64,000 bases of DNA from Rhodanobacteraceae bacterium (GCA_024233975.1 JACKOX010000002.1:245763-309762); one strand, 5' to 3'; positions 1 through 10,292 are shown, counted from the stretch's first letter. Numbers and translations are program-made. Notes: generated by a model from the letters alone, not told the origin.

Positions 1-433
1 GCTGGACATAGAAATAGCGTAGCGCCGCGGCGCTGATGACCGCCGCCAGCGCCGCCACGCCGCCGACGAATACCGCCTGGTATTCGCGGGGCAGTGTCAT
101 GTGCAGGCCGATGCCGGTATCGATTTCGTGCAGCAGGTAGGCGCCCAGTGCGGCCATCGACACCGGCTCCAGCCAGGCAATCAGCGCACCGAGCCAGACC
201 GGCAGCCGATGCAGCAGCGGTCGCGTCTTGCAGAGGAGCAGGGCCGAGCTCAGCGCCAGCCACTGCGCGAACAGACTGGAGGCGTAGAAGCGCGGGAAAT
301 CCCAGATGCCTTCCTGTGATGGCGCCAGCGCCAGCAGCAGCACGACGATCTCCGCTGCCACCATCATCGCCGTCAACGCCGGTAGCCGGCACAGGTCTGG
401 CAGCCATTCGCGCGGGCGCTGCATCGTTGCCAT
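1..433 (-). CDS. AlgZ/FimS-like sensor histidine kinase, N-terminal part (runs off the window)
   Basis: The frame opens at ATG 433 (MATMQRPREWLPDLCR) and stays open to base 1, giving 144 residues of the amino end. It shows about four hydrophobic segments (near residues 17-36, 50-66, 76-96 and 118-140) separated by short charged loops, as in the membrane module of LytS/AlgZ-type kinases. The opening 'LPDLCRLPAL' resembles AlgZ of pseudomonads and xanthomonads. The kinase core lies outside the window, so the family call is an inference. The start lies 2 bases beyond the stop of the upstream carboxylesterase, so the two are probably co-transcribed. It could instead be another multi-pass sensor or an unrelated membrane protein. 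Confidence 0.55.
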   Translation of the reverse strand, partial: MATMQRPREWLPDLCRLPALTAMMVAAEIVVLLLALAPSQEGIWDFPRFYASSLFAQWLALSSALLLCKTRPLLHRLPVWLGALIAWLEPVSMAALGAYLLHEIDTGIGLHMTLPREYQAVFVGGVAALAAVISAAALRYFYVQ

Positions 434-435
434 GT

Positions 436-1119
436 TCAGCCGCTGCGGAAGCGCTGGCCCATCCAGGCGGCGATATCGGCGATCTCCTGGGCGGATACTG
501 AATGCGGCATGGCATAGCTGTGCCACTCCACGTCGAGTCCCAGTGCGACCAGCTTCTCGCGGCTCATCAGCCCCAGCGCCTGCGGTACGACCGGATCCAG
601 TGAGCCATGCGCCATGAAGGTGGCGAGTCCCTTGCTGGCCTCGGACTGTTCGTCGGAGCTCTGCTCGGCCATGGGCAGGTAGGTCGACAGCGCCATCAGG
701 CCGCCCAGGTGCTTCCCGTGACGTAGTGCTGCAGCCATCACGATCGCGCCGCCCTGTGAAAAGCCGGCCAGGATGATGCGTTCGTCGGGAATCCCGCGCT
801 GGTTTTCCCGGGCGATCAGCGCTTCCAGCTGCGCGATGGATTCGCGCACGCCCTTCTCATCCTGCCGCATGGCGATTTCGGTGCCGAGAATGTCGTACCA
901 GGCACGCATGGCCATGCCGCCGTTGATGGTGACCGGGCGCACCGGCGCATGCGGAAACACGAAGCGGATCGCCGGCCAACCGCGCTCCAGCAGCTGCGGC
1001 ACGATGGGCTCGAAGTCGTGGCCATCGGCGCCAAGGCCATGCAGCCAGATCACCGACCATTGCGGATTAGGCCCGGTTTCGGTTTCGACGGCGGGAAGCA
1101 GGGCGGCGGTATCGCTCAT
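436..1119 (-). CDS. Carboxylesterase / phospholipase family alpha/beta hydrolase
   Basis: A 227-residue cytoplasmic serine hydrolase of the carboxylesterase/acyl-protein thioesterase-like family, which cleaves short-chain esters. Visible landmarks are the oxyanion motif WLHGLGADGHDF (residues 25-36), the nucleophile elbow GFSQGG with Ser121, Asp175 in HGSLDPVVP and His206 in MPHSVS, which form a full catalytic triad at the usual spacing. Length is normal for the family (about 215-230). The frame is open further upstream, but that extension is low-complexity read-through; ATG 1119 (MSDTAALLP) matches family starts. It is divergent from recC and lies just ahead of the AlgZ-like kinase gene. The physiological substrate cannot be told from sequence. 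Confidence 0.9.
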   Translation of the reverse strand: MSDTAALLPAVETETGPNPQWSVIWLHGLGADGHDFEPIVPQLLERGWPAIRFVFPHAPVRPVTINGGMAMRAWYDILGTEIAMRQDEKGVRESIAQLEALIARENQRGIPDERIILAGFSQGGAIVMAAALRHGKHLGGLMALSTYLPMAEQSSDEQSEASKGLATFMAHGSLDPVVPQALGLMSREKLVALGLDVEWHSYAMPHSVSAQEIADIAAWMGQRFRSG

Positions 1120-1250
1120 GGAATGGTCAGCAGTCGGGACAGTCGGCAGGATAGCAGGCGGCCAGCAGCCATCGGCATGCCGGAACGCGTTGTCTCGACC
1201 ACCGAGACCCGGATCGGCCACACTGCGGTCACACCGCATCGCAGCCAAAC

Positions 1251-4200
1251 ATGTTCTTCCTTCACTACGGCAACGACATCGACGGACTGGCCATCGATCT
1301 CGCCGCTCGCCTGGCCGAGCCGCGGGATCTCGCAGCCGTGCTGTCGCCGGAAGTGGTGCTGGTGCCACATGCCGGGTTGCAACGCTGGCTGCAGTTCCGG
1401 CTGGCGGAGCAGAACGGCGTCGCCGCGAACATCCGCTTCCTGCGCCCGGGTGAACTGGTGTGGAACCTGCTGCACGCCGCGGCGCCAATACTTGGGCACA
1501 CCGCGCTGCCGGAACATTCGCCCTGGGATGCCGAACGCCTGCGCTGGCGCCTTCTGCGCGACTTCGAAGATCGCGGGCAGCTGCCGGTTTCGCTGCAGGA
1601 CTACTTGCAGGGCCGTGACGCGGAGGGAGGTGATGATCCGGTTCGCGCCTTCCAGCTGGCCGATGAAATGGCATCGGTGTACGACAAGTACCAGGCCTGG
1701 CGGCGTGACAAGGTGATGCGCTGGCAGCGTGGGGACATCGATGCCAGCGACGACTGGCAGGCACGGCTGTTCCATCGTCTTGCCGGCGCCATTGATACGC
1801 CGTCGCGTGCCGCACTGCTGGACAGCTGGCTACGTCATTTCGGGAACGGCGCCATCACGCCGCCGGCATTGCCCGGACGGTTGTTCGTGTTTGGCTGCCT
1901 GAATGTATCGCCGGACGTGCTGCGCCTGCTCGGCATCGTCGGGCAGCACATCGATACGCGCTTCTACATGCCGACGCCCTGCGCCGAGTATTGGGGCGAT
2001 GTGAAGGGCGAGCGCGAGCGCCTGCGCGAAGCCGGGATCGATGCGTTTCCCGTTGACGAGAACCCGCTGCTGTCACGCATGGGTCGGGCTGGCCGCGACG
2101 TGGTGGCGCAGATCTTCAGCTACGAACAGGTGCAGCCGGCCGGCGAGATCGAGTCCCTGCGCGAGCCGGACCCCCGCGCATCGCTGCTGTCGCGGCTGCA
2201 GGCCGACGTGCTGTGGCGGCGCGATTCGCGTTCGGATGCTGGCGATGCGCCCGGTCCGGCCGATCCGCGGTTGGCCGCCGATGGCAGCCTGCGCGTGCAT
2301 GCCTGCCATGGACGCCTGCGCGAGATCGAAGTGCTGCACGACCAGCTGCTGTCGCTGCTGCAACCGCGCGACGACGGACAGCCGCCGCTGCGGCCGCGCG
2401 ACATCGCCGTGCTGACGCCCGACATCGATGCCTATGCTGATGCGATCCACGCGGTTTTCGGCGGCATCGAGGCAGACGATCCACGGCACATTCCTTTCAG
2501 TCTTGCCGACCAGGGCCTGCTATCCGAACACCCACTGCCCGGCCTGTTCCTGCGCCTGTTCGAACTGGCCGGCTCCGGGCAGCCGCTGAGCGAAACGCTG
2601 GACCTGCTCGCGCTGCCAGCCCTGCAGCGTCGACTCGGGATCGATGCGGCCGGCGCCGCACGCATTGGCGACTGGCTGCATGAAGCAGGTGTGCGCCATG
2701 GTCGTGGTGGGAATCGCGACGAACCTGACGCCTTCAGTTGGGCCTTCGGTACGGATCGTCTGCTGCTCGGCATGGCCAGCGGCGATCCGGCCCACGGCGA
2801 ACGGCTGGCGGGCATTGCGGGGCTGCCGATCATCGAGGGAGCGAACAGTACCGTGCTCGATGCCGTCCTGCAGCTCAATGCGCTGGTGGATCGCCATGCG
2901 GCGATGCTGGCGCAGCCAAAGACGGCGTCGCAATGGCGCGACGCGCTGCTGCGCCTGATCGACGACCTGCTGCCGGTTGACGCCGATGACGAGGAAGGGC
3001 TTCGCGCCCTGCCCATGTTGCGGGCGCAGCTCCAGGATTGGGCCGGCTCGGTAAACGCGGTTGATCCCGGATGGCGACTGCCACGCGAGATCGTGCGTGC
3101 CGCCTTGCGGCAGCAGATCGATGCCGTCCGGCCAAGGCAGGCGCTGCTGGGCGGTGGTGTCAGCTTCGCCGGCATGGTGCCGCTGCGCAGCGTGCCGTTC
3201 CGCATGATCTGGGTGCTGGGCATGGACGATGGCGCCTATCCGCGTCGCGAGCCGGGCGGCGACCTCAACCGCCTGCTGGCGGACCTGCGCGATCCGAAGC
3301 GTCGTCGTATCGGTGACCGCTCGGTGCGCGAGGACGACCGCTTCCTGTTCCTGCAGCTTCTCTGCGCGGCGCAGGATCATTTCCACGTGAGCTATGTCGG
3401 CTTCGACGCGAAGAGCGGTGCCGAGCTGCCGCCGGCTGCGCCCGTACTGGATCTGCTCGACGCTGCCAGTGCGTGTTTTGACGACCCGAAGCAGGCCCGC
3501 CAGGCCATCCACGTGGCGCATCCGCTGCAGCCTTTCGACGCGTCACTGTTTGACGGCAGTGACTCGCGTCGCGCCAGCTTCAGTCATCGCTGGCTGGACG
3601 CCGCACGTGCTGCCCATGCCCCATCCCTGGAAGCACCACCGTTCTGCGCTTCGCCTCTTGACGAAGAAGTGGGCGAGGAGTCGCTCGAACTCGATCTTGC
3701 CGAACTGCTGGCGTGGTCGCGTCTGCCACCGCGAGCCTTCCTGCGTGATCGCCTCGACATCGCATTGCCGCGCATCGATGAACTTGAGCTGGATCGCGAA
3801 CCGCTGGCGCTGGCCGATCCGCTGGAACGTTCGCAGCGGCGCCGGGCGCTGCTGGATGCCTGGGACCATCGCGGCGACGTGGACTGGGAGGACAGTCTGG
3901 CCTCGCTGCGGGCGCAGGCCCTGCTGCCCGCTGGTGCGGTCGGGCGTCGCGTACTGGCCAACGGCGTTGCCGACATCGCGCCGCTATGGCGAACCTTCGA
4001 CGCCTGGCGTCGCGAACAGGCGGCGTTGCCGGCAGAGCTTCCGGCCTTTGCTTGCGACGGTTTTCGTGTGCATGGACGTCTGCCCTGGCTGGGCGCCGGT
4101 GATGGCGCTCGCGAGGCGGCGTTGATCGAGGGCGGTCGAGTCGATGGCCGTCACTTGCTGGCGTTCTGGCTGCAGCACCTGTGTCGCCAGGTGGCCGGTG

Positions 4201-4628
4201 TCGGTGGCGACAGCTGGTTGTTTGGTCTGCATGAAAAGACAGCGAGCCGCTGGCAGCTGCCAGCGATCACGACGGGGGCAGCACAGAAGCCGCTTTCGGC
4301 ATTGCTTGCCTGCTATCGCGACAGCCAGCGCCACCCGCTGCCGCTGTTGCCGCAGGCGGCTGCGGAATTCGTCAGCGCGCTGCGTCCCTCGGCGAAGAAG
4401 CGAAGCACCGAAGGCATGCCAGCGCCGACAGCGTTTGGCCGGCTGTGGTCGGAACAGGGCGCCAGCCAGTACGAAGCCGATGATCCCGCGGTGCTGCTGG
4501 CGTTCCGGCCGTATCGCTTCGCCGACCTGGAGTTCGATGATCCACTGGCAGCGCGCTTCCGCGAGATCGCCTGCCGCGTCTTCGAGCCGCTGTTCGACTG
4601 TCTGTCCGAACCGGAGCCGCTGGCATGA
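1251..4628 (+). CDS. recC: Exodeoxyribonuclease V subunit gamma (RecC)
   Basis: RecC is the Chi-recognising, strand-splitting scaffold of the RecBCD helicase-nuclease that processes double-strand breaks. The 1125-residue product is close to E. coli RecC (1122). It begins MFFLHYGNDIDGLAIDL, like the family's short amino terminus leading into the inactive helicase-like domains. The segment GMVPLRSVPFRMIWVLGMDD (around residues 640-660) and the nearby GGDLNRLL are conserved in RecC, and the carboxyl third holds the inactive nuclease-like fold. Its last four bases overlap recB (ATGA), and recB in turn overlaps recD, so all three subunits are translated from one message in C-B-D order. No ptrA-like protease gene lies between them, unlike in E. 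coli. Confidence 0.95.
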   Translation: MFFLHYGNDIDGLAIDLAARLAEPRDLAAVLSPEVVLVPHAGLQRWLQFRLAEQNGVAANIRFLRPGELVWNLLHAAAPILGHTALPEHSPWDAERLRWRLLRDFEDRGQLPVSLQDYLQGRDAEGGDDPVRAFQLADEMASVYDKYQAWRRDKVMRWQRGDIDASDDWQARLFHRLAGAIDTPSRAALLDSWLRHFGNGAITPPALPGRLFVFGCLNVSPDVLRLLGIVGQHIDTRFYMPTPCAEYWGDVKGERERLREAGIDAFPVDENPLLSRMGRAGRDVVAQIFSYEQVQPAGEIESLREPDPRASLLSRLQADVLWRRDSRSDAGDAPGPADPRLAADGSLRVHACHGRLREIEVLHDQLLSLLQPRDDGQPPLRPRDIAVLTPDIDAYADAIHAVFGGIEADDPRHIPFSLADQGLLSEHPLPGLFLRLFELAGSGQPLSETLDLLALPALQRRLGIDAAGAARIGDWLHEAGVRHGRGGNRDEPDAFSWAFGTDRLLLGMASGDPAHGERLAGIAGLPIIEGANSTVLDAVLQLNALVDRHAAMLAQPKTASQWRDALLRLIDDLLPVDADDEEGLRALPMLRAQLQDWAGSVNAVDPGWRLPREIVRAALRQQIDAVRPRQALLGGGVSFAGMVPLRSVPFRMIWVLGMDDGAYPRREPGGDLNRLLADLRDPKRRRIGDRSVREDDRFLFLQLLCAAQDHFHVSYVGFDAKSGAELPPAAPVLDLLDAASACFDDPKQARQAIHVAHPLQPFDASLFDGSDSRRASFSHRWLDAARAAHAPSLEAPPFCASPLDEEVGEESLELDLAELLAWSRLPPRAFLRDRLDIALPRIDELELDREPLALADPLERSQRRRALLDAWDHRGDVDWEDSLASLRAQALLPAGAVGRRVLANGVADIAPLWRTFDAWRREQAALPAELPAFACDGFRVHGRLPWLGAGDGAREAALIEGGRVDGRHLLAFWLQHLCRQVAGVGGDSWLFGLHEKTASRWQLPAITTGAAQKPLSALLACYRDSQRHPLPLLPQAAAEFVSALRPSAKKRSTEGMPAPTAFGRLWSEQGASQYEADDPAVLLAFRPYRFADLEFDDPLAARFREIACRVFEPLFDCLSEPEPLA

Positions 4629-7600
4629 GCATGCTGCCCGGCGACGAGCTGCTGGCCAGCGATGTCGGCCTCAACCTGCCGCTGTCCGGCCTGCGCCTGA
4701 TCGAGGCCAGTGCGGGCACTGGCAAGACCTTCACTCTGGCGACGCTGTACCTGCGCGCACTGCTGGTCGAGCGATGGCGCGTGCCCGAGGTGCTGGTCAT
4801 GACCTTCACCGAAGCCGCCACCGCCGAACTGCGGCAGCGCCTGCGTGCCCGTCTCGCCATGGCCGCGAATCAACTGGCCAGTGCCCGCCGCGATCCCGCC
4901 GTTTTGACGGATGACGCTTCGCTCGAGGCCGAACCCCGGCTGGTGCGCGCCACGCTGCGTCTGGCGCTGGCCGGGGATGGTGATGCGGCGAAGCTGGATG
5001 CGCATCTGTCGTTATGTCTGCTGGACCTCGACCAGGCGCCAATCTCCACGCTGCACGGCTTCTGCCAGCGCGTATTGTCCGAACATGCCTTCGCCAGCGG
5101 TCATCTGCTCGATCCCGGCGAACTGGATGGCGATGATCGCGCCCGTCTGCAGGAAGTCTGCGACGGGCTGTGGCGCGACATCGCGCAGGCCGATGACAGC
5201 CGTGCTGAAGCAATGTTGTTGCTATGGCGTCGTCCCGAGGAGATGGCGGACAGCCTTCGCAGCCTGTTGGCGCAGGATGCGCCGTTGTCGCCGCCACCAG
5301 AAGCCGTCACGGAAGATGTCGACGCCAGCCTGGCCCGGGCGCTGGCGCGGCTGCAAGCCATTCATTCCGCGTCGCGGGACGAAGCGGTCGTCCTGCTGGC
5401 GGACGCCATGCCCGGTCTCAACGGAGTGAGCTACAAGGCGCCGTCGGTTGCGGCGGCCTGGCGTTTGCTGGACGGCAAATTGCGTCTGCCACTACCGCCG
5501 GACGACTGGCCAAAGCCGTTGCACCTGCTCGGACAGCAGCATCTGTCCGACAAGACCAAGAAGGATGGACGAACACCGCACCACGCGCTGTTCGATGCGG
5601 TCGACGCGGTGGCGGTGGCGGTCGAACGGCGACGGGAGGCCATGCAGGCGCAGGCCATCAACCTGCTGCACGAGCTGCGCGCCGAAGCGGCTTCGCGACT
5701 GGCCGAGCTGAAGCAGCGTCGTCGCGTGCGCAGCTTCGATGACCTGATCGATGATCTGGATCGTGCACTCGAAGATGGTGGGCGTGGCAAGGCATTGGCG
5801 GCTGCGATCCGTCGCGCGCAGCCGCTGGCACTGGTCGATGAATTCCAGGACACCGATGATCGCCAGTGGCGCATCCTGCAGCGGCTCTATGCCGGTCGCG
5901 ACGATGCGACGCTGGTGCTGGTGGGCGATCCCAAGCAGGCGATCTACCGCTTCCGCAATGGCGATATCCACACCTACCTGCGCGCCGCTGGCGAGGCGGG
6001 TGAGACATGGCGGCTGGATCGCAACTTCCGTAGCCGTCCATCGCTGGTTGCCGCGGCAAACAGCCTGTTTGGCGCGCGACGCGACGACGCCTTTGTCGAT
6101 CCGCGAATCAGCTTCCATGATGCGCTGGCCGGTCTGGATGACGACAGCGCTCTGTTGCGAGGCGACGCACCGCCGCCGGCATTGACCCTGTGGTCGCCAC
6201 CATCGACCGATGATGGCAAGGATCGGCGCAAGGACGAACTGTCGAAGATCGCGCTCGACGCCACGGTGGCTGACATCGTTGGCTGGCTGGACGCAGCGCG
6301 TCGCGGTGAGGCGACCGTTGCCGATGGTGAAGGCAGACGTCCGCTGCGAGCCGGCGACATCGCCGTGCTGGTCGGCACGAATATCGAGGCGACCCGCGTG
6401 CAGCTTGCCCTGGCGCATCACGGCGTGGCCGCGGTGCGCGCCGGGCAGGAGAGCCTGTTCGCGACCGATGAAGCCGTCGAACTGCATCGTCTGTTGCGCG
6501 CACTGCTGCGCGACGGTGACGGTCGCGCCCTGCGTGCGGCATTGGCCACCGATCTGATTGGCCTTGATGCCGCAGCGATCGCAGCGCTGGACGACAGCAC
6601 GGCGGGCGTTGCCGATGCGGACTTCGATCTTGCCGTGGTCAGCGAGTGGCGCCGCTGCTGGCGCGAGCGTGGGACGCTGGCGCTGGTGGATCACCTGCTG
6701 TCGACGGCGTCGTTGCGTTGGCTGCGTCGCCGCGATGGCGCGCGTCGTTTCGCCAATACTCGGCACCTTGCCGAACTGCTCGATGCCGCCCGTGCCCAGC
6801 TGCACGACCAGACCGACGTGCTGCGCTGGCTGGAGCAGCAGATGGCTGATGCCGATGCCCGCGACGAGGCGCAGCAGCCGCGACTTGAAACCGATGCCGA
6901 CCGCGTGCAGGTGATGACCGTGCACAAGAGCAAGGGTTTGGAGTTCGGCATCGTCTACCTGCCGTTCATTGCACTGCCGTCGGCTGGCGGGCTACGCGAC
7001 ACCCTCAAGCTGTTCCGCTTCCACGATGCGGCCGACCAGCAGCACTGGCGCGCCTGCGTTGGAACGGTCGAATCGGAGGCGGATCGCGCAGCGCGTGAGG
7101 CGCTGGCGCAGGAGGAACTGGCCGAGTCGGTTCGCCTGGCGTACGTCGCGTTGACCCGTGCGCGCTGGGCCGCGCGGGTGTTCTGGGTGCCGTATTCCAA
7201 ACGCCCGGACTATGGGCTCAGTCGCCTGTTTGCGGCGGAAGGACTGGCCCAAGCGCATGCCGGCGAATGCCTGGATGCCGTGGCCGCTACCTGCCCGGAG
7301 GCGATCCATCATCAGGCACTGGATGTCGACGCTGGCGTATCGCCCAGACTGTTGCCGGAACCGCGTGAAGCCCATGCACTGTCGGCGCGGGTGGCTGCAA
7401 TGCGACCTGCGGATGACTGGCGCCGGCACAGTTTCAGCGCGCTGGTTCGCGGAGTGGATGCGACGCTGCTCAATGATGCCGGTGCGGAGGACGAAAAGCC
7501 GGCCGGCTCCGATGTCGATGCTGGCGTGATGGTCGAGGACGAATGGCCGGGCAATGCCGGTCCGGCCGGTCCCGGTTTTGGCAACGCCGTGCACGCGCTG

Positions 7601-8332
7601 CTGGAATCCGCGTCGTTCGCTGACTGGCGCGATGGCGAAGTGCTGCGCATGCCAGAGGCCGCCGAAAAGGCCCTGCTGGCGGCGCTGCAGCGCGAAGGCA
7701 TCGACGCGGATCGCATCGAGAATGCCGCCAGCGCGAAGCAGCAGGCGCAGCGGCTCGCGGTGGCTGCACTGCTGGCACCGCTGCCGACCATCGCTGGCGG
7801 AAACCTGCGGCTGATCGACCTTCCACCAGCCCAATGCCAGCCGGAACTGGAGTTCGAGCTGCGGCTGCGTGCCAGTCGTGGCGAAGACCTGCTGCGACTG
7901 TTGCAGGCGAATGGGTATCTCGTTGGCGTGACGCGGTTCGGCGCACGCGCGGAGCGCCTCGAAGGTCTGCTGCACGGCTTCATCGATCTGGTTTACCGGG
8001 ACGCTGACGCGTTCTACCTGCTCGACTACAAGACCAACCGCCTGCCGGCCTACGACGACGCGGCGCTGGCACTGGCCATGCGCGAACACCACTACGATCT
8101 GCAGTACCTGCTCTACGCGCTGGCCCTGCATCGCTGGCTTCGGCAACGTCTCGGCGCGTCGTACGATCCGGCGCGGCATTTCGGCGGCGTGCGTTACCTT
8201 TTCATGCGTGGTCGCGTGGCTGGCGAAGCGTCCCTGCCGGCAGCGCAGGGCGTATTCGCGGATCGACCGACTGAACAGCTGCTCGACGCCATGGACGCCC
8301 TGTTCGAAGGCAGCCCGGGAGATCTTGCATGA
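4625..8332 (+). CDS. recB: Exodeoxyribonuclease V subunit beta (RecB)
   Basis: RecB is the 3'-5' SF1 helicase and the only nuclease of RecBCD, and it loads RecA after Chi. At 1235 residues it is slightly longer than E. coli RecB (1180). Walker A is EASAGTGKTFTLAT (around residues 27-40) and Walker B LVDEFQDTDDRQW is near residue 405. Helicase motif VMTVHKSKGLEF is near residue 765 and LAYVALTRAR follows near 840. The carboxyl nuclease domain keeps HGFIDLVYR and the LLDYKTNR motif (around 1118-1140) with the catalytic Asp and Lys. It starts inside the recC stop and ends inside the recD start, so subunits are translationally coupled. Confidence 0.96.
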   Translation: MSMLPGDELLASDVGLNLPLSGLRLIEASAGTGKTFTLATLYLRALLVERWRVPEVLVMTFTEAATAELRQRLRARLAMAANQLASARRDPAVLTDDASLEAEPRLVRATLRLALAGDGDAAKLDAHLSLCLLDLDQAPISTLHGFCQRVLSEHAFASGHLLDPGELDGDDRARLQEVCDGLWRDIAQADDSRAEAMLLLWRRPEEMADSLRSLLAQDAPLSPPPEAVTEDVDASLARALARLQAIHSASRDEAVVLLADAMPGLNGVSYKAPSVAAAWRLLDGKLRLPLPPDDWPKPLHLLGQQHLSDKTKKDGRTPHHALFDAVDAVAVAVERRREAMQAQAINLLHELRAEAASRLAELKQRRRVRSFDDLIDDLDRALEDGGRGKALAAAIRRAQPLALVDEFQDTDDRQWRILQRLYAGRDDATLVLVGDPKQAIYRFRNGDIHTYLRAAGEAGETWRLDRNFRSRPSLVAAANSLFGARRDDAFVDPRISFHDALAGLDDDSALLRGDAPPPALTLWSPPSTDDGKDRRKDELSKIALDATVADIVGWLDAARRGEATVADGEGRRPLRAGDIAVLVGTNIEATRVQLALAHHGVAAVRAGQESLFATDEAVELHRLLRALLRDGDGRALRAALATDLIGLDAAAIAALDDSTAGVADADFDLAVVSEWRRCWRERGTLALVDHLLSTASLRWLRRRDGARRFANTRHLAELLDAARAQLHDQTDVLRWLEQQMADADARDEAQQPRLETDADRVQVMTVHKSKGLEFGIVYLPFIALPSAGGLRDTLKLFRFHDAADQQHWRACVGTVESEADRAAREALAQEELAESVRLAYVALTRARWAARVFWVPYSKRPDYGLSRLFAAEGLAQAHAGECLDAVAATCPEAIHHQALDVDAGVSPRLLPEPREAHALSARVAAMRPADDWRRHSFSALVRGVDATLLNDAGAEDEKPAGSDVDAGVMVEDEWPGNAGPAGPGFGNAVHALLESASFADWRDGEVLRMPEAAEKALLAALQREGIDADRIENAASAKQQAQRLAVAALLAPLPTIAGGNLRLIDLPPAQCQPELEFELRLRASRGEDLLRLLQANGYLVGVTRFGARAERLEGLLHGFIDLVYRDADAFYLLDYKTNRLPAYDDAALALAMREHHYDLQYLLYALALHRWLRQRLGASYDPARHFGGVRYLFMRGRVAGEASLPAAQGVFADRPTEQLLDAMDALFEGSPGDLA

Positions 8333-10134
8333 GCGCGGCGGCATTGAAGCAGCTCCGTGACGCCGGCGTGCTGCGCGAGGTGGATCGTGCGCTGGGCGAT
8401 CTGGTGCTGCGCCGCCATCCCGAAGCCGCGCCCGAGGTCCGCGATGCGGTTGCGCTGGCCGCGGCGCTGGCCAGCCGATCAGTGGTTGCAGGCCACAGCG
8501 GACTCCGTCTCGATGATCCGGCATCGACGCTGGATGCGCTGCCTGCCGGTGAGCTCGACGCCGTGGCTGATGCGGGCCTGCTGATGGCCGAACTGGCGCC
8601 CGACGCCGATGCCTGGGCGGCCCGGCTGCGACAGTCGCCCTGGGTCAGCGATGACCCGGGAACGACTGCGCTGCTTTGCCTGCAGGGCGAGCTGCTGCAG
8701 CTGCGTCGCTATGCGGTCTACGAGCAGGGCGTGGCCGAGGCGCTGCTTTTGCGCGCATCTTCCACCGGGCTTGCGGTGGATGTCGTGGCGGGCGTGATGT
8801 CGTCGCGCTTTGAGAAGGCGGATGAGCACGATGCCCGGCAGCGGGCAGCCGCGGCGATCGCGCTGTCATCGAGGCTGTTGATCCTCTGTGGTGGGCCGGG
8901 CACCGGCAAGACGCACACGGTTCTGCGACTGCTGGATGCGCTGGTCGCGGCTGATCCGTCGGTCAAGCGCATCCACCTGGCCGCCCCCACCGGCAAGGCG
9001 GCGTCACGCCTGGATGACAGCCTGCGCCAGCGCCTGCCGGCCATCGACCGGGACGGCCGCATCACGGCGGCGCTGGCGGGTGCTGGAAACATGGGGTCGA
9101 CGCAGACGCTGCATCGCCTGCTTGGTCTGCGCCCCGATGGCAGTTCGCCACGCCATCACGCCGGTCGACCGCTGCCAACCGATCTGCTGGTGGTGGATGA
9201 AGTATCGATGGTCGACCTGCCACTGATGGCTCGCCTGCTGGATGCGTTGTCGCCGGGCGCGCGACTGCTGCTGGTTGGCGATCACAACCAGCTGGCGTCG
9301 GTGGAAACCGGCGACGTGCTGTCCGCCCTCGACTCGGCCGCAGCTGGAGGTGGGCCACTGTCCGGGCATCGCGTCACCCTGCAACACAACCATCGCTTTG
9401 GTGCCGGCTCGGCCATCGGTCGTCTGGCCGATGCCGTGTGCGTGGGCGATGTCGCCGCGGCACGGGCACTGCTGGATTCGGAGGCGGCATTGCGTCTGGA
9501 AGGCAGCAGCGTCGGCCATGTCCTGTCGAGCTTGTCGGCGCGCGTCGCGACGCTGCACGCCGGCCTGCAGGCTGCAGCCAGCCCCGAGCAGGCGCTGTCG
9601 TTGATGGACGACTACCGCGTTCTCTGCGCGTTGCGACGGGGGCCGCTGGGCGCCGACGCGATCAACCGGCGCCTTGACGCGGGCCTGGCGTCGAAAGCCG
9701 CTCGACTCGGCAGTACCCACTACCCGGGACAGTTGCTGCTGATCCGCGAAAACCAGCCGCGACTCGGTCTTGCCAATGGCGATACCGGTGTGGTGCTGGC
9801 AGCGGCGGATGATCGGCTCGAGGCCTGGTTCCGCGATGCGCAGGGCCAGCCACGCGCGCTGCCGCTGGCATTGCTGCCGGCCCACCAGCCGGGCTGGGCG
9901 CTGAGCGTGCACCAGGCCCAGGGTTCCGAGTACGAGCACGTCGATGTCGTGCTGGGTGAGGTGGGCAGTCGTGTGCTTGGCCGGCAGCTGCTCTACACCG
10001 CCGTCACCCGCGCCCGCCAGACCCTTGCGGTGATGGCCGGTCCCGGCGTGCTGGATGCGGCGATCAGTCGTCGCCTGATGCGGGTCAGTGGGTTGTCCTG
10101 GCGACTGGCAACCTCGGGCGATGACGCGGGGTAG
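8329..10134 (+). CDS. recD: Exodeoxyribonuclease V subunit alpha (RecD)
   Basis: RecD is the fast 5'-3' SF1 helicase of RecBCD. The 601-residue product matches the usual length (E. coli 608). Walker A LCGGPGTGKTHT is near residue 186, followed by LAAPTGKAASRL. Walker B LVVDEVSMVDLPLM is near 287 and the LLLVGDHNQLASV motif near 315. The carboxyl end holds SVHQAQGSEYEHVDVV and YTAVTRARQTL, the last helicase motifs. It overlaps the recB stop by four bases. A strong hairpin covers its own stop codon (10128-10149), probably the end of the recCBD message. Confidence 0.96.
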   Translation: MSAAALKQLRDAGVLREVDRALGDLVLRRHPEAAPEVRDAVALAAALASRSVVAGHSGLRLDDPASTLDALPAGELDAVADAGLLMAELAPDADAWAARLRQSPWVSDDPGTTALLCLQGELLQLRRYAVYEQGVAEALLLRASSTGLAVDVVAGVMSSRFEKADEHDARQRAAAAIALSSRLLILCGGPGTGKTHTVLRLLDALVAADPSVKRIHLAAPTGKAASRLDDSLRQRLPAIDRDGRITAALAGAGNMGSTQTLHRLLGLRPDGSSPRHHAGRPLPTDLLVVDEVSMVDLPLMARLLDALSPGARLLLVGDHNQLASVETGDVLSALDSAAAGGGPLSGHRVTLQHNHRFGAGSAIGRLADAVCVGDVAAARALLDSEAALRLEGSSVGHVLSSLSARVATLHAGLQAAASPEQALSLMDDYRVLCALRRGPLGADAINRRLDAGLASKAARLGSTHYPGQLLLIRENQPRLGLANGDTGVVLAAADDRLEAWFRDAQGQPRALPLALLPAHQPGWALSVHQAQGSEYEHVDVVLGEVGSRVLGRQLLYTAVTRARQTLAVMAGPGVLDAAISRRLMRVSGLSWRLATSGDDAG

Positions 10135-10149
10135 GATTTTTCCTACCCC
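10128..10149 (+). terminator. Hairpin over the recD stop codon
   Basis: Perfect inverted repeat GGGGTAGGA (10128-10136), loop TTTT, TCCTACCCC (10141-10149). The recD TAG stop lies inside the left arm. A tandem TTTTTCCGA repeat (10160-10168 and 10169-10177) follows about 10 bases later, so the U-tract is displaced and interrupted. The position fits a transcript end, but it is not a textbook intrinsic terminator. Confidence 0.5.
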
Positions 10150-10292
10150 AGAATCAGGCTTTTTCCGATTTTTCCGAACGCGACCGGCGCGCATCCTGAA
10201 CCTGTCGCGGGGGACACCGGTTCTGGCACCACCCCCGGGGTGTCGAATCGAGGTGCCGGCCTAGTCCGGTAGCGACGCGGTACCGCGCGGCA

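Noticed and set aside
1120..1815. Amino-terminal extension of the carboxylesterase frame to 1815
   Set aside because: The extension is Arg/Ala/Pro-rich, overlaps recC, and the family start is at MSDTAALLP (1119).
5492..8524. Two long minus-strand open frames (about 477 and 510 codons) inside recB
   Set aside because: They lie wholly opposite recB, whose helicase and nuclease motifs are unmistakable; their products are His/Gln/Arg-rich and without any domain. Long antisense frames are common in GC-rich DNA.
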